A DNA stretch of 64,000 nt from Dyadobacter diqingensis (GCF_024220585.1 NZ_JAMXKF010000011.1:171487-235486); one strand, 5' to 3'. Counted from the stretch's first letter, positions 1-9,346 are shown. The notes: a model not told the origin generated them from the sequence alone. Numbers and translations are program-made.

Positions 1-867
1 GTCGTAGATGTTTTGCGGGAAAATATTTCTGACCGTCACATTCTTGTAATCATAAGCCGGGAACGGCGACATCTTTCCCTGAAAACTAGCGCCGCCTGAC
101 GCAAAAGCGATCAGGTCGTCGTTGGTGAAGCCGGAGATGTTTTCGAGCAAAACGTTGTTTCCACCACCGGTCACTCCGTCGCCGTTGTGGTTTAATGCGC
201 TCGTATACCGGTTATCTCTGAATGGGTTTTGTTGAAAATGAATGTCGTGGATGTGGACATCATTACATTCCATGTAGGCGATTCCCCAGCTTCTGGTGCT
301 GTCGATCTGCATTTTGGCAACTTCCAGATTTTTTACCTTATAAAAGAAAAAGCCAAAACAGAAATCGGAATCTTCAACGGTTTTGCGGATTGTCCGGGTT
401 TGTGTCCAGGCATTTCCATTCCATTTTCCGCCGGAAACTTTGATGTTTTCGTTACCGTTGATGAGATCTTTATTACGAAGCAGATATTGGTTCGACGATT
501 TTTTAAGCTCTATGTATGCTTTTTCGTGGGCGGTCAAGGTGAAATTGGAGGGAATCAAAAGTGCCGAGGAAATCAGATAACGCCCTTCCGGAATCAGCGT
601 TTTTCCTGAGCCATCTTTTATGGCCTTATCAATAGCGGCCTGAATGGCTTTTGTATCATCCGTTTTACCATCTGCCTTCGCACCAAATTTTTTTACGTTG
701 GTACCTTCGTTTTTATCATCTTTTCTGATCTGCCATTTTCCTTTCCTCAGCGGTTCAGCTACGGCCGAGATTGAATTAACGGACAGGAGAATGACGATGA
801 GCCATAACGTAACGCTGGCAAAAGCTGAGCGGTAAGTCAACTTCTCACAACTTTGTAGCCATTTCAT
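1..867 (-). CDS. Pectate-lyase-3-like right-handed beta-helix protein (partial, 3' end outside window)
   Basis: Reading the minus strand from the ATG at 867 gives 289 uninterrupted codons running off the left edge, so the C-terminus is missing. The N-terminus (about residues 1-38) looks like a signal peptide, with a hydrophobic core around LWLIVILLSVNSISA. After it comes the typical start of the Pectate_lyase_3/GH28-related beta-helix fold: FGAKADGKTDDTKAIQAAI (a phage-tailspike/pectinase signature), then short repeated strand-turn units. Proteins of this family cleave or bind uronate-containing or other acidic polysaccharides in the periplasm or outside the cell; the substrate cannot be read from the sequence. 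It lies 175 bases downstream of susD on the same strand, so it is probably the enzyme of this SusCD locus. Catalytic residues cannot be judged without the rest. Confidence 0.8.
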   Translation of the reverse strand, partial: MKWLQSCEKLTYRSAFASVTLWLIVILLSVNSISAVAEPLRKGKWQIRKDDKNEGTNVKKFGAKADGKTDDTKAIQAAIDKAIKDGSGKTLIPEGRYLISSALLIPSNFTLTAHEKAYIELKKSSNQYLLRNKDLINGNENIKVSGGKWNGNAWTQTRTIRKTVEDSDFCFGFFFYKVKNLEVAKMQIDSTRSWGIAYMECNDVHIHDIHFQQNPFRDNRYTSALNHNGDGVTGGGNNVLLENISGFTNDDLIAFASGGASFQGKMSPFPAYDYKNVTVRNIFPQNIYD

Positions 868-1042
868 AATGTAAATGTTTTAGTAATGTGCAATGCAAGC
901 AGCTCTTTTAAGAGCATCCTGTTTATAGAAATGCCGACCAACTCGACGGCCCCGGCTCCTTCGGAGCCTCCCAGAACACAAATGATCAGACCTACAAAGT
1001 TTCCTGCCGCCTCTGTTGGAAACGGGCGGCAGGAATGCTCAC
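868..1042. other. susD-to-beta-helix spacer with three hairpins
   Basis: No gene. Three short inverted repeats are visible: an AGCTCTTTTAAGAGC palindrome near 901-915, GGCTCC-ttc-GGAGCC at 954-968, and a 10-bp stem TTCCTGCCGC/GCGGCAGGAA at 1001-1010 and 1026-1035 just after the susD stop. None has a strong T-run on the minus strand. They may be partial terminators or mRNA-stability hairpins that set lower expression of the downstream enzyme relative to susCD. That role is inference. Confidence 0.5.
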
Positions 1043-2518
1043 TTAGTAACCCTCATTCTGAACCAGCACACCCGCGCCCGACAAATTAATCTGCTGTTGT
1101 GGGATCGGTAAGAACTTTTGGTAAGCCTGAGGCTTCAGCGTCACCACCACTGGTGTTTTGTTCGAATAATTATAATAGGTTTCTTCCTTTGTCAGTACGT
1201 TCAGGAACTTGTCTTTACGTACCAGATCAAACCAGCGTTCGTTTTCATAGGCAAATTCAAGCTGGCGCTCTGTCAGAAGTATATTGGTAAAAGCATCTTT
1301 TGTAGCGATATCGGCTGCTGTATAATTGTGTGTCGCATTGCCAAAAGCACGCTCACGGATTTTATTCAGCTGAAAAAGTGCCTGATCAGCCAGGTTTAGT
1401 TCATACAGTGTTTCAGCATAAAGCAAGACTATATCCGCATAACGCAACACTGGTAAATCCAATCCCGATGCGTTAAAAGTATGTTTGATGGCATACTTGC
1501 TGACATAAGGATACCAGGTCGCCGGGTCGTTTGGTTTGCTTGGTGCAACCCACCATTCGGTAATGGTTGCCGCTTTTCGGGTATCGGTTGCCTCGTATTT
1601 TTGCAGTAATGACCAGGAAGGCAAAGCCACTTCTGCACCGCGGTCAACGATATTAATAGCTCCTGAATTGGGAATGAAGGCTGTTGATAATGTTTGTCCA
1701 TTGGTGCCATCGATGTATTTCATGGCAAACATCGTTTCGTCGTTGTCTTCGGTCACAACCTGCCACAACGATGCGAAATTGGGTACCAGTTTGAATTTAA
1801 ACTCGGTGTTAACCTGTTCAAGATAGGTTTTGGCATTCGCCCAGTCTTTACGATAAACATATACCTTGGCCAGTAAACCTGCCGCAGCCCCTTTGTTCGC
1901 TCTTCCTTTTACAGCCTTGTCGGGCGCAGGGAGTTTGGTCAGTGCATCTTTGAGATCTTCGATGATGAATGCGTAAATATCATCTATCGAAGCACGTGAA
2001 AGTTTTGCAGCTTCTTCGATGGAAAGCTGCGAATCTACTTTTGGCACCGCGCCGAAAACACGGACCAGATCGAAGTAGAAAAGTGCCCGCATAAATTTTG
2101 CCTCGCCCGCGTACTGATCTTTGGTGCCGGCTGCGTAATCTGTCGGTTTGTCGATGTTTTTCAAAACCGCATTGGCATGAAAAATACCGTTATAACTCGC
2201 GTCCCAGAATGAGGCCGCAAGAGGATTATCAGATGTGATGGCTAACAAATCCATTTCCGATGCCCCTGCAACATTGGTGTTGGACGACATATACAGATTA
2301 TCTGAGGGGGATTCCAGCAACAGATAATCGGTTTGTTTCCGTGTCTGAAGACGGTTATAAACCCCCAGCACGGCTGAATTCATATCCTTCGCATTGGTAT
2401 AAAAATTGACATTGGTCAAAACCGATTCGGGTGTCAGATTCAAAAGTTTGTCTTCACAGCCTCCAAGTGCTATGGAAAGCGAAAGCAACGCACTGATATA
2501 TAGTTTATTTCTTTTCAT
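1043..2518 (-). CDS. SusD/RagB family glycan-binding outer-membrane lipoprotein
   Basis: 491 residues, the usual SusD length. The signal peptide ends in a lipobox (SIALGGC, Cys about 21), so it is an exported lipoprotein. The body has the helical, TPR-like SusD pattern: ESVLTNVNFYTNAKDMNSAV near the start, the GEAKFMRALFYFDLVRVFG helix pair, and the C-terminal RYADIVLLYAETLYEL and ERQLEFAYENERWFDLVR segments. SusD proteins cap the SusC barrel and deliver oligosaccharide to it. It starts 18 bases after the susC stop, so the two are surely co-transcribed. Substrate unknown; the following pectate-lyase-like protein hints at a uronate-containing glycan. Confidence 0.95.
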   Translation of the reverse strand: MKRNKLYISALLSLSIALGGCEDKLLNLTPESVLTNVNFYTNAKDMNSAVLGVYNRLQTRKQTDYLLLESPSDNLYMSSNTNVAGASEMDLLAITSDNPLAASFWDASYNGIFHANAVLKNIDKPTDYAAGTKDQYAGEAKFMRALFYFDLVRVFGAVPKVDSQLSIEEAAKLSRASIDDIYAFIIEDLKDALTKLPAPDKAVKGRANKGAAAGLLAKVYVYRKDWANAKTYLEQVNTEFKFKLVPNFASLWQVVTEDNDETMFAMKYIDGTNGQTLSTAFIPNSGAINIVDRGAEVALPSWSLLQKYEATDTRKAATITEWWVAPSKPNDPATWYPYVSKYAIKHTFNASGLDLPVLRYADIVLLYAETLYELNLADQALFQLNKIRERAFGNATHNYTAADIATKDAFTNILLTERQLEFAYENERWFDLVRKDKFLNVLTKEETYYNYSNKTPVVVTLKPQAYQKFLPIPQQQINLSGAGVLVQNEGY

Positions 2519-2536
2519 GATTTCAAAAATTAGAAG

Positions 2537-5500
2537 TTAAAAACTAACATTCACACCCAGCGTAATTACTCTGTTGATCGGCTCGGAACCATTGTTTAAA
2601 CCCGGCTTGCTGCTAATCCCGGCAATTTCTCCGGCGGTATATCCTTCCGGGTTGTAGCCGTGGAAATCTTTGCTGGTGATCATGATCGGGTTGGCGAGCG
2701 AGGTGTAAATCCGGAGGTTGCTCATTTTTAACTTTTGTGCGATGGAAGCAGGAAGCGTATAACCCAGGTTAATGTTGCGGACTGCGAGGAATGAAGCGTT
2801 TTCAATGTACACATCCGAAGAGGACTGGAAACTCAATGTACTCAAAGCACTTGCCGGCATTTTGTTGTCTCCCGGTTCACTGGTCGACCACCATTGCGTT
2901 TCCACCAGCGAACGACGCATCGCGCCCAGGAGAGCACCCTGATAATATTCGTTCTCGAAGTTGTACATTTTGGCTCCTAGCGAAGCCTGCATCGCAATAC
3001 TCAGATCGAAGTTTTTATAGGAGAAATTATTAATAAAGCCGAGAAATGCTTTGGGCTGGAAATTGCCCAGGATAACCTTGTCAGAAGCATTAATTTTACC
3101 ATCGCCATTGGTATCCTGGTATTTTGGACTACCTAATTTAGACCCGGCCAAAACCGGAGAATTTGCGAGTTCTTCCTGTGTTTTGATCACACCGATGGTT
3201 TTGTAGCCGTAGTATGAGAACATCTTTTCTCCTTTGCGAAGCAGCCAGCTCATGCCGTAAGTGTCCGTGGTGATGCGTTCTTCCACCCCACCAAGGTCCA
3301 GAACTTTGTTAACATTTTTGGCCGCGTTGAATGACGCATCCCATTTGAATTCGCCCGTTAAAATTCGCCCGTTAATTTCCAGTTCTATTCCCTTGTTACT
3401 GATTTGTCCGATGTTGGAAATGGATGTTGCAAAACCCGTAATGGAAGGAATAGAAACGTTGTAAAGCAGTTTTGACGTTTTCTTGTCGTAATAATCGATA
3501 ACCAGATTCAGGCGATTGTTGAAAAGTCCGATGTCAATGCCGGCGTCGTAACCATTTGTTTTTTCCCAGCTCAATTTGTTGTTGCCAAAAGAAGTCTGCG
3601 CCTGTCCTTTGGTCAACACACCGCCCGGCGAGTAATAAACGTCCCCGATTTTACCCAGATAATCAAAATCACCAATGTTGAAGTTACCCGTGGCACCGTA
3701 ACTGGCCCGTATTTTAAGATCGCTGATCGCTTTCACATTTTGTAAAAACGGTTCCTGAGAAACTCTCCATGCTACCGAAGCTGATGGAAAATATCCCCAG
3801 CGATTATCCGGCCCGAAGCGGGAGCTGCCATCGGTACGGATCGATGCGGACAATAGGTATTTGTTTTTGTAACCATAATGAACACGGGTGAAATAGGAAA
3901 TTAATCCCCACTGAGACTTTGAAGTACTGGTCAAAGCCGGGTTAATGATGGCATTGTTCAGGGTATGAATAATATCATTATTAAAAGAACCGGCTACGGC
4001 CGTCATGGATGACGAATTGGACTTGAACTGCTGATAGGAAGCACCGGCGATGGCGTTGAGCTCATGATTTTCTTTCAGTGTAGTCGAATAACTCAGAACG
4101 TTTTCATTCAGCAAACTAATGCCTCTTGAAGTCGCTTCCGACCCTGAGTTGGTGCCGGTGCTCGCCGCATAGGTTGCCTGAAACTGCTGTGTGGTATTAT
4201 AGGCAATGTTACTCCCGATGGAAGACTTGAAGCGTAAACCAGGGGCGATATCAAAGTTGATATAAGCCTCTCCGATGTTGTTGAAGGTGTTTGCCTTGTA
4301 ATCGGAGCCATTCAGAACGGCCATTGGATTAACTTGCCCCGACACAACAAATCCCCAGTAATCTCTGGATTTGGGATAGGTGCCGTCGGGATTCTGTACC
4401 GCTACGAAACTTGGATATTTTACCAGGCCGTTAATATCGATCGGTGCATAACGGCGGTTGGAGTAGGAGGGGTTAACCATCAATCCGACGCTCACAACTG
4501 AATTCACTTTCAGGTCAACGTTCGCACGTACACCGTAGTTTTTGTACCAGGTATTTTTTAGCGTTCCTTTTTCGTCTTTTAATGTAGTGGAAATATAATA
4601 TTTCGCATTATCGGTGCCTCCCGAAACAGATAGGTTGTAGTTCTGAATCGCGGCGGTTTGTAATACCTGATCCTGCCAGTTTACATTGTTGCCATTTTTC
4701 AGGACATCACTCACCTGATACTGGTTGGGACGGCGGGAATCTCCCCAAACAGGAATGGAAACGTCTCCGCCAACCCAGGCGTATTCGCGGTTCTGGTAAC
4801 GGACCGCATAGTCATAATACTCCTGGCCCGACAGCCAGTCGTCATGGCCTCTTGCTTTTGCCAAACCGGTGTAGGCGTTTACGCTGAACTTGGGTTTGCC
4901 ACTCTTTCCTTTTTTCGTTGTGACGATAATTACGCCTCCGGCTGCTCTGGATCCATAAATGGCCGCGGAAGAAGCATCCTTCAAAACTTCAATGGATTGT
5001 ACATCATTCATGTTGATGCTCCCAAGACTCCCTCCCGGAAAGCCGTCGATAACGACCAATGGCTCATTGCCTGCGTCAATAGAACCTGCTCCGCGGATTC
5101 GGATGAGTGGCGCCGAGCCTGGTGTACTGCGGGTTTGGGAAATATTTACACCTGCCAAACGTCCAACCAAAGCAGATTCGGGCCTACCGGCGGGTATCTG
5201 ATCGAGAATTACATTTTCGATTTTACTGACCGCTGCGGTAACGGAACTTTTCTTCATCGTTCCATAACCCACCACAACGAGCTCATCGAGATTTGTGTTG
5301 CTTGGACTGAGCGAGACATTGAAAACGGACTGGTTTCCAACCGCTACCTCTTTTTTATTATAACCAATAAACGAAAAGACCAGCACTTCGTTGCTTGCTG
5401 CTTCGAGCGTGAAGTCGCCGTTTACATCCGTAGCTACACCGCGGCTCGTTCCCTTGATCATCACATTAACGCCTGGCAATGAGGATTTGGCCACACTGTC

Positions 5501-5620
5501 GATGATCGTTCCTTTGATGGCACGCACATTTTGAGCAAACGATAATCCGGTCCTGCATAATGACAATGCAATAACCATCATCAGGATAGGTCTCAGTTGG
5601 TAAAGTTTTCTTTTTTTCAT
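2537..5620 (-). CDS. SusC/RagA family TonB-linked outer-membrane transporter (no STN domain)
   Basis: I place the start at the ATG at 5620 (MKKRKLYQLRP...), which gives a clean signal peptide; the frame is open to 5710, but that adds 30 residues ahead of it. Domains: carboxypeptidase-D-like regulatory domain (KGTIIDSVAKSSLPGVNVMI... to SFIGYNKKEVAV), TonB plug with VVVGYGTMKKSS and the SusC-typical RIRGAGSI and VLKDASSAAIYGSRAAGGVI, then a large beta-barrel ending in an aromatic-terminated strand (GVNVSF). There is no STN domain and no adjacent sigma/anti-sigma pair, unlike the second SusC at 19254. Expression is therefore probably set by the nearby LacI- and GntR-type regulators. It forms the porin half of the SusCD pair. 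Confidence 0.95.
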   Translation of the reverse strand: MKKRKLYQLRPILMMVIALSLCRTGLSFAQNVRAIKGTIIDSVAKSSLPGVNVMIKGTSRGVATDVNGDFTLEAASNEVLVFSFIGYNKKEVAVGNQSVFNVSLSPSNTNLDELVVVGYGTMKKSSVTAAVSKIENVILDQIPAGRPESALVGRLAGVNISQTRSTPGSAPLIRIRGAGSIDAGNEPLVVIDGFPGGSLGSINMNDVQSIEVLKDASSAAIYGSRAAGGVIIVTTKKGKSGKPKFSVNAYTGLAKARGHDDWLSGQEYYDYAVRYQNREYAWVGGDVSIPVWGDSRRPNQYQVSDVLKNGNNVNWQDQVLQTAAIQNYNLSVSGGTDNAKYYISTTLKDEKGTLKNTWYKNYGVRANVDLKVNSVVSVGLMVNPSYSNRRYAPIDINGLVKYPSFVAVQNPDGTYPKSRDYWGFVVSGQVNPMAVLNGSDYKANTFNNIGEAYINFDIAPGLRFKSSIGSNIAYNTTQQFQATYAASTGTNSGSEATSRGISLLNENVLSYSTTLKENHELNAIAGASYQQFKSNSSSMTAVAGSFNNDIIHTLNNAIINPALTSTSKSQWGLISYFTRVHYGYKNKYLLSASIRTDGSSRFGPDNRWGYFPSASVAWRVSQEPFLQNVKAISDLKIRASYGATGNFNIGDFDYLGKIGDVYYSPGGVLTKGQAQTSFGNNKLSWEKTNGYDAGIDIGLFNNRLNLVIDYYDKKTSKLLYNVSIPSITGFATSISNIGQISNKGIELEINGRILTGEFKWDASFNAAKNVNKVLDLGGVEERITTDTYGMSWLLRKGEKMFSYYGYKTIGVIKTQEELANSPVLAGSKLGSPKYQDTNGDGKINASDKVILGNFQPKAFLGFINNFSYKNFDLSIAMQASLGAKMYNFENEYYQGALLGAMRRSLVETQWWSTSEPGDNKMPASALSTLSFQSSSDVYIENASFLAVRNINLGYTLPASIAQKLKMSNLRIYTSLANPIMITSKDFHGYNPEGYTAGEIAGISSKPGLNNGSEPINRVITLGVNVSF

Positions 5621-5685
5621 TTCGTTAAAGTGTAAGAATGGTTTAGGAATACTTATTGAATCAACAATAACCTGTTTTTTAAAAA

Positions 5686-5697
5686 GGGTACGTACCC
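5686..5697. promoter_or_regulatory. Putative LacI-type operator (copy 1)
   Basis: Perfect 12-bp palindrome GGGTACGTACCC with a central CG, typical of LacI-family operators, 66 bases upstream of the susC start. The same core, extended to 14 bp, sits 47 bases upstream of the oxidoreductase operon (13859-13872), next to the LacI-type gene. I saw no third copy on reading the window. Confidence 0.6.
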
Positions 5698-5710
5698 GCT
5701 TTGTCATCAA

Positions 5711-6097
5711 GAAATTATTTTGATCAATAAAAATAACCCGTAAAGCGGGTGCAATCAGAACGAAGGGTTTTAGTCATGTATGAAAGCGTTTGGATTGTCA
5801 ATATTTTAAGATTCGACTATGATCAACAATATGTCTTCAGTATTCATCCTGCCACGAGCGGCCGTTATGTTGTTCTTTCATAACAGAAATGCTAATAGAT
5901 ATATATTCCGATTGTTTAGAAATCCGGGAGATTGTATAAACAATGTTACTTCACACTTTAACAGACTTGTAATTAATTTTGAATAATTAATGTTTACAAA
6001 TATATATTATTATTGTTTACAAAAAAATCTAAATATAAAATTTTTAAATGTTGGCAATAGCCAACTAAAATGTATTTGTTCTCTATATTTTTTTGCG
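5711..6097. promoter_or_regulatory. susC upstream region with TTGTNNACAA motifs and possible promoter
   Basis: AT-rich spacer without a gene. TGTTTACAAA occurs at 5991-6000 and 6014-6023. On the minus strand a TATATTTG (TAnnTTTG class, positions 6004 to 5997) overlaps the first copy; the second copy supplies a TTTG 15 bases further upstream, shorter than the usual 17-21. A small inverted repeat ACCCG-taaag-CGGGT lies at 5736-5750. The same TTTGTAAACA motif is found before the gntR gene (6738-6747), so the GntR protein is the likely binder. Together this suggests a promoter about 370 bases before susC with operators over it. Confidence 0.45.
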
Positions 6098-6730
6098 TTA
6101 ATCCAGTGAAGAAATTTCGCCTCTTGATAGGTGCTTGCTCAATGTGGTCTCTGCAAGCGTAAGATCGTTCTTCTTTAATGCCTCTACAATTTTCCGATGT
6201 TCCATATCGGTTTGTTCGTAGTCGTTCATATGGGTTTGTGTGGTACCTAATTTCTGATGAAATAAAGGGATATTGCTTCCCTGGTATGCATCTTTAAGTT
6301 TCTCGTTATAGGCAGCATGTATGAGTGTTTCGTGAAATTTTATGTCAGCTTCCATTGCGCCGCCCAAATATCCCCGTTGTGCCATGGCTGTGAAGTCGTT
6401 GCATATTTCTTCCAGTTTCTGAATGCTTTCCTTGTCGTTTTTCTGAAAAGCGAGTCGTAGTGCGCCGAGTTCGAGAATTTCGCGTAGTTCTCTGATTTCC
6501 CGGATATCATCAGCATTCATGGATTTTACAAAGTAGCCGCTTTTTTCACCTAAGACGATGAGTTTTTCACCCAGTAGTCGGGTTAGTGCTTCTCGAACGG
6601 CCATTCTGCTGACTTCCATTTTCTTTGCCCATACATCTTCCTTTAATCTTGTTCCGGCAATCAGTTGGTTTGATAATATTTTTCTGCGTAATTCAATGTA
6701 TACTTTGCTGGCTAGTGAATCTTCTTTCAT
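6098..6730 (-). CDS. GntR family transcriptional regulator, FadR/FCD subfamily
   Basis: N-terminal winged helix-turn-helix at about residues 8-70 (VYIELRRKILSNQLIAGTRL, then SRMAVREALTRLLGEKL), followed by an all-helical FCD ligand domain with the expected metal or carboxylate ligand positions (DIKFHETLI and, later, HRKIVEAL). FCD regulators usually sense sugar acids or other organic acids and often control uronate or aldonate use, which fits the neighbours. I use the ATG at 6730; an upstream in-frame ATG at 6748 would place the operator-like TTTGTAAACA inside the coding region. Divergently it controls nothing; susC follows on the same strand. Likely autoregulated through the motifs at 6738-6747 and 6778-6787. 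Confidence 0.9.
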   Translation of the reverse strand: MKEDSLASKVYIELRRKILSNQLIAGTRLKEDVWAKKMEVSRMAVREALTRLLGEKLIVLGEKSGYFVKSMNADDIREIRELREILELGALRLAFQKNDKESIQKLEEICNDFTAMAQRGYLGGAMEADIKFHETLIHAAYNEKLKDAYQGSNIPLFHQKLGTTQTHMNDYEQTDMEHRKIVEALKKNDLTLAETTLSKHLSRGEISSLD

Positions 6731-6737
6731 TTGAATA

Positions 6738-6798
6738 TTTGTAAACAAAAATTTGTTTAATTGGTAAACTTATATTGTTTGTAAATATAGCAAAAATA
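6738..6798. promoter_or_regulatory. gntR promoter/operator region
   Basis: On the minus strand a TATTTTTG element (6798 to 6791) fits the Bacteroidota -7 consensus. Between it and the gntR start lie TTTGTAAACA (6738-6747), the exact reverse complement of the two copies before susC, and a degenerate TTTGTAAATA (6778-6787). FCD-GntR proteins bind short palindromes of the T-GT-N-AC-A type, and TTGT-AA-ACAA fits. Autoregulation is inferred. Confidence 0.45.
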
Positions 6799-6848
6799 GT
6801 CAAATTGAAAGTGTTTAATTTGAACGTAATCAAAGGTTTATCGCATCT

Positions 6849-7798
6849 TACCAAACTTTCCTACGGAACGATGTTGGCTTTAACCAACTTTGTTGCTACC
6901 GACGAACCGTCCCTTTGGGACGTTGGCATGTGTGTGTAAATCTTTGGTTAATAACAATTCACCAAACGTTCCTACGGAACGATGTTGGCTTCTACTAACT
7001 TGGTTGCTACCGACGAATCGTCCCTTTGGGACGTTGGCATATTGGCATTTTTGTTTAAAGTCTTTGTTTATGACCATCCACCAGACGTTCCTACGGAACG
7101 ATATTGGCTTCTGTTAACTTGGTTGCTACCGACGAATCGTCCTTTTGGGACGTTAGCATATGTTTGTAAAATCTTTGATTAATAACCATTTACCAAACGT
7201 TCCTACGGAATGATGTTGGCTTTAACCAACTTGGTTGCTACCAGCGAGTCGTCGATTTGGGACGTTAGCATATGTTTGTAAAATCTTTGATTAATAACCA
7301 TTCACCAGACGTTCCTATGGAATGATGTTGGCTTTAACCGGCTTGGTTGCTACCAACGAGCCGTCCCTTTGGGACGTTGGCATATGTTTGTAAAATCTTT
7401 GATTAATAACCATTCACCAAACGTTCCTATGGAATGATGTTGGCTTTAACTGACTTGGTTGCTACCAACGAGTCGTCCCTTTGGGACGTTGGCATATGTT
7501 TGTAAAATCTTTGATTAATAACCATTCACCAAACGTTCCTACGGAACGATGTTGGCTTTGACCAACTTCGTTGCTACCGACGAGCCGTCCCTTTGGGACG
7601 TGGAAATTTGCTTTTTGTTTAAAATGTCTGGTTTGTGATCACCGACGAACCGTCCCTTTGGGACGTGGTTTTTTGGGTGCTTTGGGTTTAAAGAATTTTG
7701 CCGTAGACTCCTCATTCACGTCCTGTCAGGACGTTTGGTCGGTAGAAAATATGATTGAATGCCGTAAATTTCGTTCCGTAGGAACGTTTGGTGATTTG
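6849..7798. repeat. Tandem hairpin repeat array 1 (about 112-bp unit, 7 copies plus degenerate end)
   Basis: The phrase CCAAACGTTCCTACGGAACG or a close variant recurs at 6851, 6962, 7081, 7193, 7305, 7417 and 7529 (spacings 111, 119, 112, 112, 112, 112). Each unit carries two short hairpins, CGTTCC-tac-GGAACG and CGTCCC-ttt-GGGACG, linked by a conserved TTGGTTGCTACCGACGA stretch and a more variable AT-rich spacer. The right end is degenerate, with an extra CGTCCC hairpin (about 7652), ACGTCCTGTCAGGACGT (about 7718-7734) and a closing module CGTTCCGTAGGAACG near 7771-7785. Short open frames across the array repeat the same peptide and are not genes. The same modules occur in array 2 at 48199-49960. 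Confidence 0.9.
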
Positions 7799-7804
7799 GC
7801 CTAC

Positions 7805-9346
7805 CTAATTTCTTGCGGCAATCACTTCATCCACCGATACCTTGGCCGCTTCATTTCCGAAACTGGTCCGGATATAGGTGCTCACATCCGCAATATCCTG
7901 ATTTTTAAGGAAGCCGAACGCTGGCATATGCTGATTATACGATTTCCCATTTACGTCTATCTTACCCGACAAACCTTTCAAAATGATTTTTAACAATACC
8001 GTTTTCTCTCCCAAAACCTGCTCTGCACCCTTCAAAGGCGGAAACGTTCCTTCGACCCCTGTCCCATCAACTTTATGACAAGCAGAACAATACTGTGTAT
8101 AAATCCTTTTCCCATTGTCGCTGGTTAAGCTCCGATCTTCCGGTTGAGAAAGGGAAGCCTTTGCCAGCGTCATGCCTTTTTTGCTGCGAGAAATACGCAA
8201 AATCCGGTCGTCCGTTTCTTTGGGAAATCCCTTCGCCGGGTTCCAGTCCCGATTGCTCGTTGAGACATAAACATCACCGTTGGGTGCTACGCACAGATCA
8301 CGCAGGCGTCCGTAGGTTTTGTCGAAATAAACCGTTTCCTGGATAACCTTTTTTCCGGTTTTGTCCAGTTTTAAAACCCTCAAGTCGCTGTCTTTCAATG
8401 TCGTCAGTAAGACTGAGTTTTTCCATTCGGGGATGGCGTCTGCGTTGTAATAATCTATTCCTGCTGGTGCAATGGTTGGCGTCCAGGCCTTTATGGGCTC
8501 CGTTATCTTTACAGAATCGCAGAAGGTTTTTTCTTTCGGCTGGTCGCAAAATCCTTCGACCCTGATCCAGCCATAGTTTCTCCCTTTTTGGATAATATTT
8601 AGTTCATCATCTGACGCGTCGCCGTGTTCGGATGCGTACAGGATATTATTTGGTCCGTAAACCAGTCCCTGAATATTCCGATGCCCCCAGGACCAAACCA
8701 GACTGCCTTTGATTGGGTTGTCAGCCGGAACGCTGCCGTCTAGATTTAACCTTAAAACTTTGCCATTTAACGAGTTAATATCCTGTGCGTTCGTCTCGGT
8801 GATCGCATCACCGGTGGCAAACATGATTTTTCTATCGGGCGAAATGACGATCCGAGATCCATTATGTCCTGTGTTTCCCGGTATTGCAAGCAATGTTTTG
8901 GGGTCGATCAATTTGTCATGGGCATAACGATACCGGACGAGTTTACAGACAATATGAATTGAATCTTTCCGGGTTGTATAATCGACGAATACGTACGGAT
9001 ATTTCTTGAAATCAGGATGAAAAGCCATACCCAGCAGTCCTAATGACCTTAATCTCAGTACCTCACTGATCCTGACTAATTCCTTTTTTTCTCCTGTCTG
9101 CGGATTTACCCTGCTGATTGTGCCGCTTTGCTCTGTAAACCATATCCAGTTGTCGGGTCCCCAACTTATTTCCCAGGGTACGTTCAATCCGGAGATCACG
9201 GTACTGACTGCTATTCTCGTGGAATCCGTAATGTTGACATCAACCTGCTTTTCGATGCTCACCAAATCGTCAGCCCTCTTTGTTTTCGATTTTGAAACAA
9301 AGAAAAAGGTGCTTAAAAACAGCAGGGAAGAAAAGATGAACTTCAT
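7805..9346 (-). CDS. PQQ-type soluble sugar dehydrogenase fused to a cytochrome c domain
   Basis: 513 residues. N-terminal signal peptide (FIFSSLLFLSTFFFVSKS), then a six-bladed beta-propeller of the GSDH/YliI family at about 45-395 (GLNVPWEISWGPDNWIWFTE, HNGSRIVISPDRKIMFATGD, WSWGHRNIQGLVYGP, YGWIRVEGF). A single-haem cytochrome c domain follows at about 410-500 with CSACH (near 420) and a likely distal Met in NQHMPAFGFL. Such proteins oxidise sugars or related alcohols in the periplasm and pass electrons through the fused haem to the respiratory chain. It is the last gene of the operon starting at 13812, 37 bases after the DapA-like gene. The actual sugar and whether PQQ is bound cannot be read from the sequence. 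Confidence 0.9.
   Translation of the reverse strand: MKFIFSSLLFLSTFFFVSKSKTKRADDLVSIEKQVDVNITDSTRIAVSTVISGLNVPWEISWGPDNWIWFTEQSGTISRVNPQTGEKKELVRISEVLRLRSLGLLGMAFHPDFKKYPYVFVDYTTRKDSIHIVCKLVRYRYAHDKLIDPKTLLAIPGNTGHNGSRIVISPDRKIMFATGDAITETNAQDINSLNGKVLRLNLDGSVPADNPIKGSLVWSWGHRNIQGLVYGPNNILYASEHGDASDDELNIIQKGRNYGWIRVEGFCDQPKEKTFCDSVKITEPIKAWTPTIAPAGIDYYNADAIPEWKNSVLLTTLKDSDLRVLKLDKTGKKVIQETVYFDKTYGRLRDLCVAPNGDVYVSTSNRDWNPAKGFPKETDDRILRISRSKKGMTLAKASLSQPEDRSLTSDNGKRIYTQYCSACHKVDGTGVEGTFPPLKGAEQVLGEKTVLLKIILKGLSGKIDVNGKSYNQHMPAFGFLKNQDIADVSTYIRTSFGNEAAKVSVDEVIAARN

Noticed and set aside
4844..5482. 212-codon open frame on the plus strand
   Set aside because: It is antisense to the conserved plug region of susC, has no family resemblance, and overlaps a certain gene fully.
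2537..5710. SusC start at 5710
   Set aside because: The extra 30 residues precede a perfect signal peptide starting at 5620, and they would cover the LacI-type palindrome at 5686.
6849..7798. CRISPR array
   Set aside because: Units are 112 bases, imperfect and nearly identical throughout, so there are no unique spacers between short direct repeats, and no cas genes are in the window.
6880..7993. Several short open frames across array 1, and one running into the dehydrogenase gene
   Set aside because: They read through tandem repeats in several frames and give the same short peptide; no start context, no family, and the last overlaps the dehydrogenase on the other strand.
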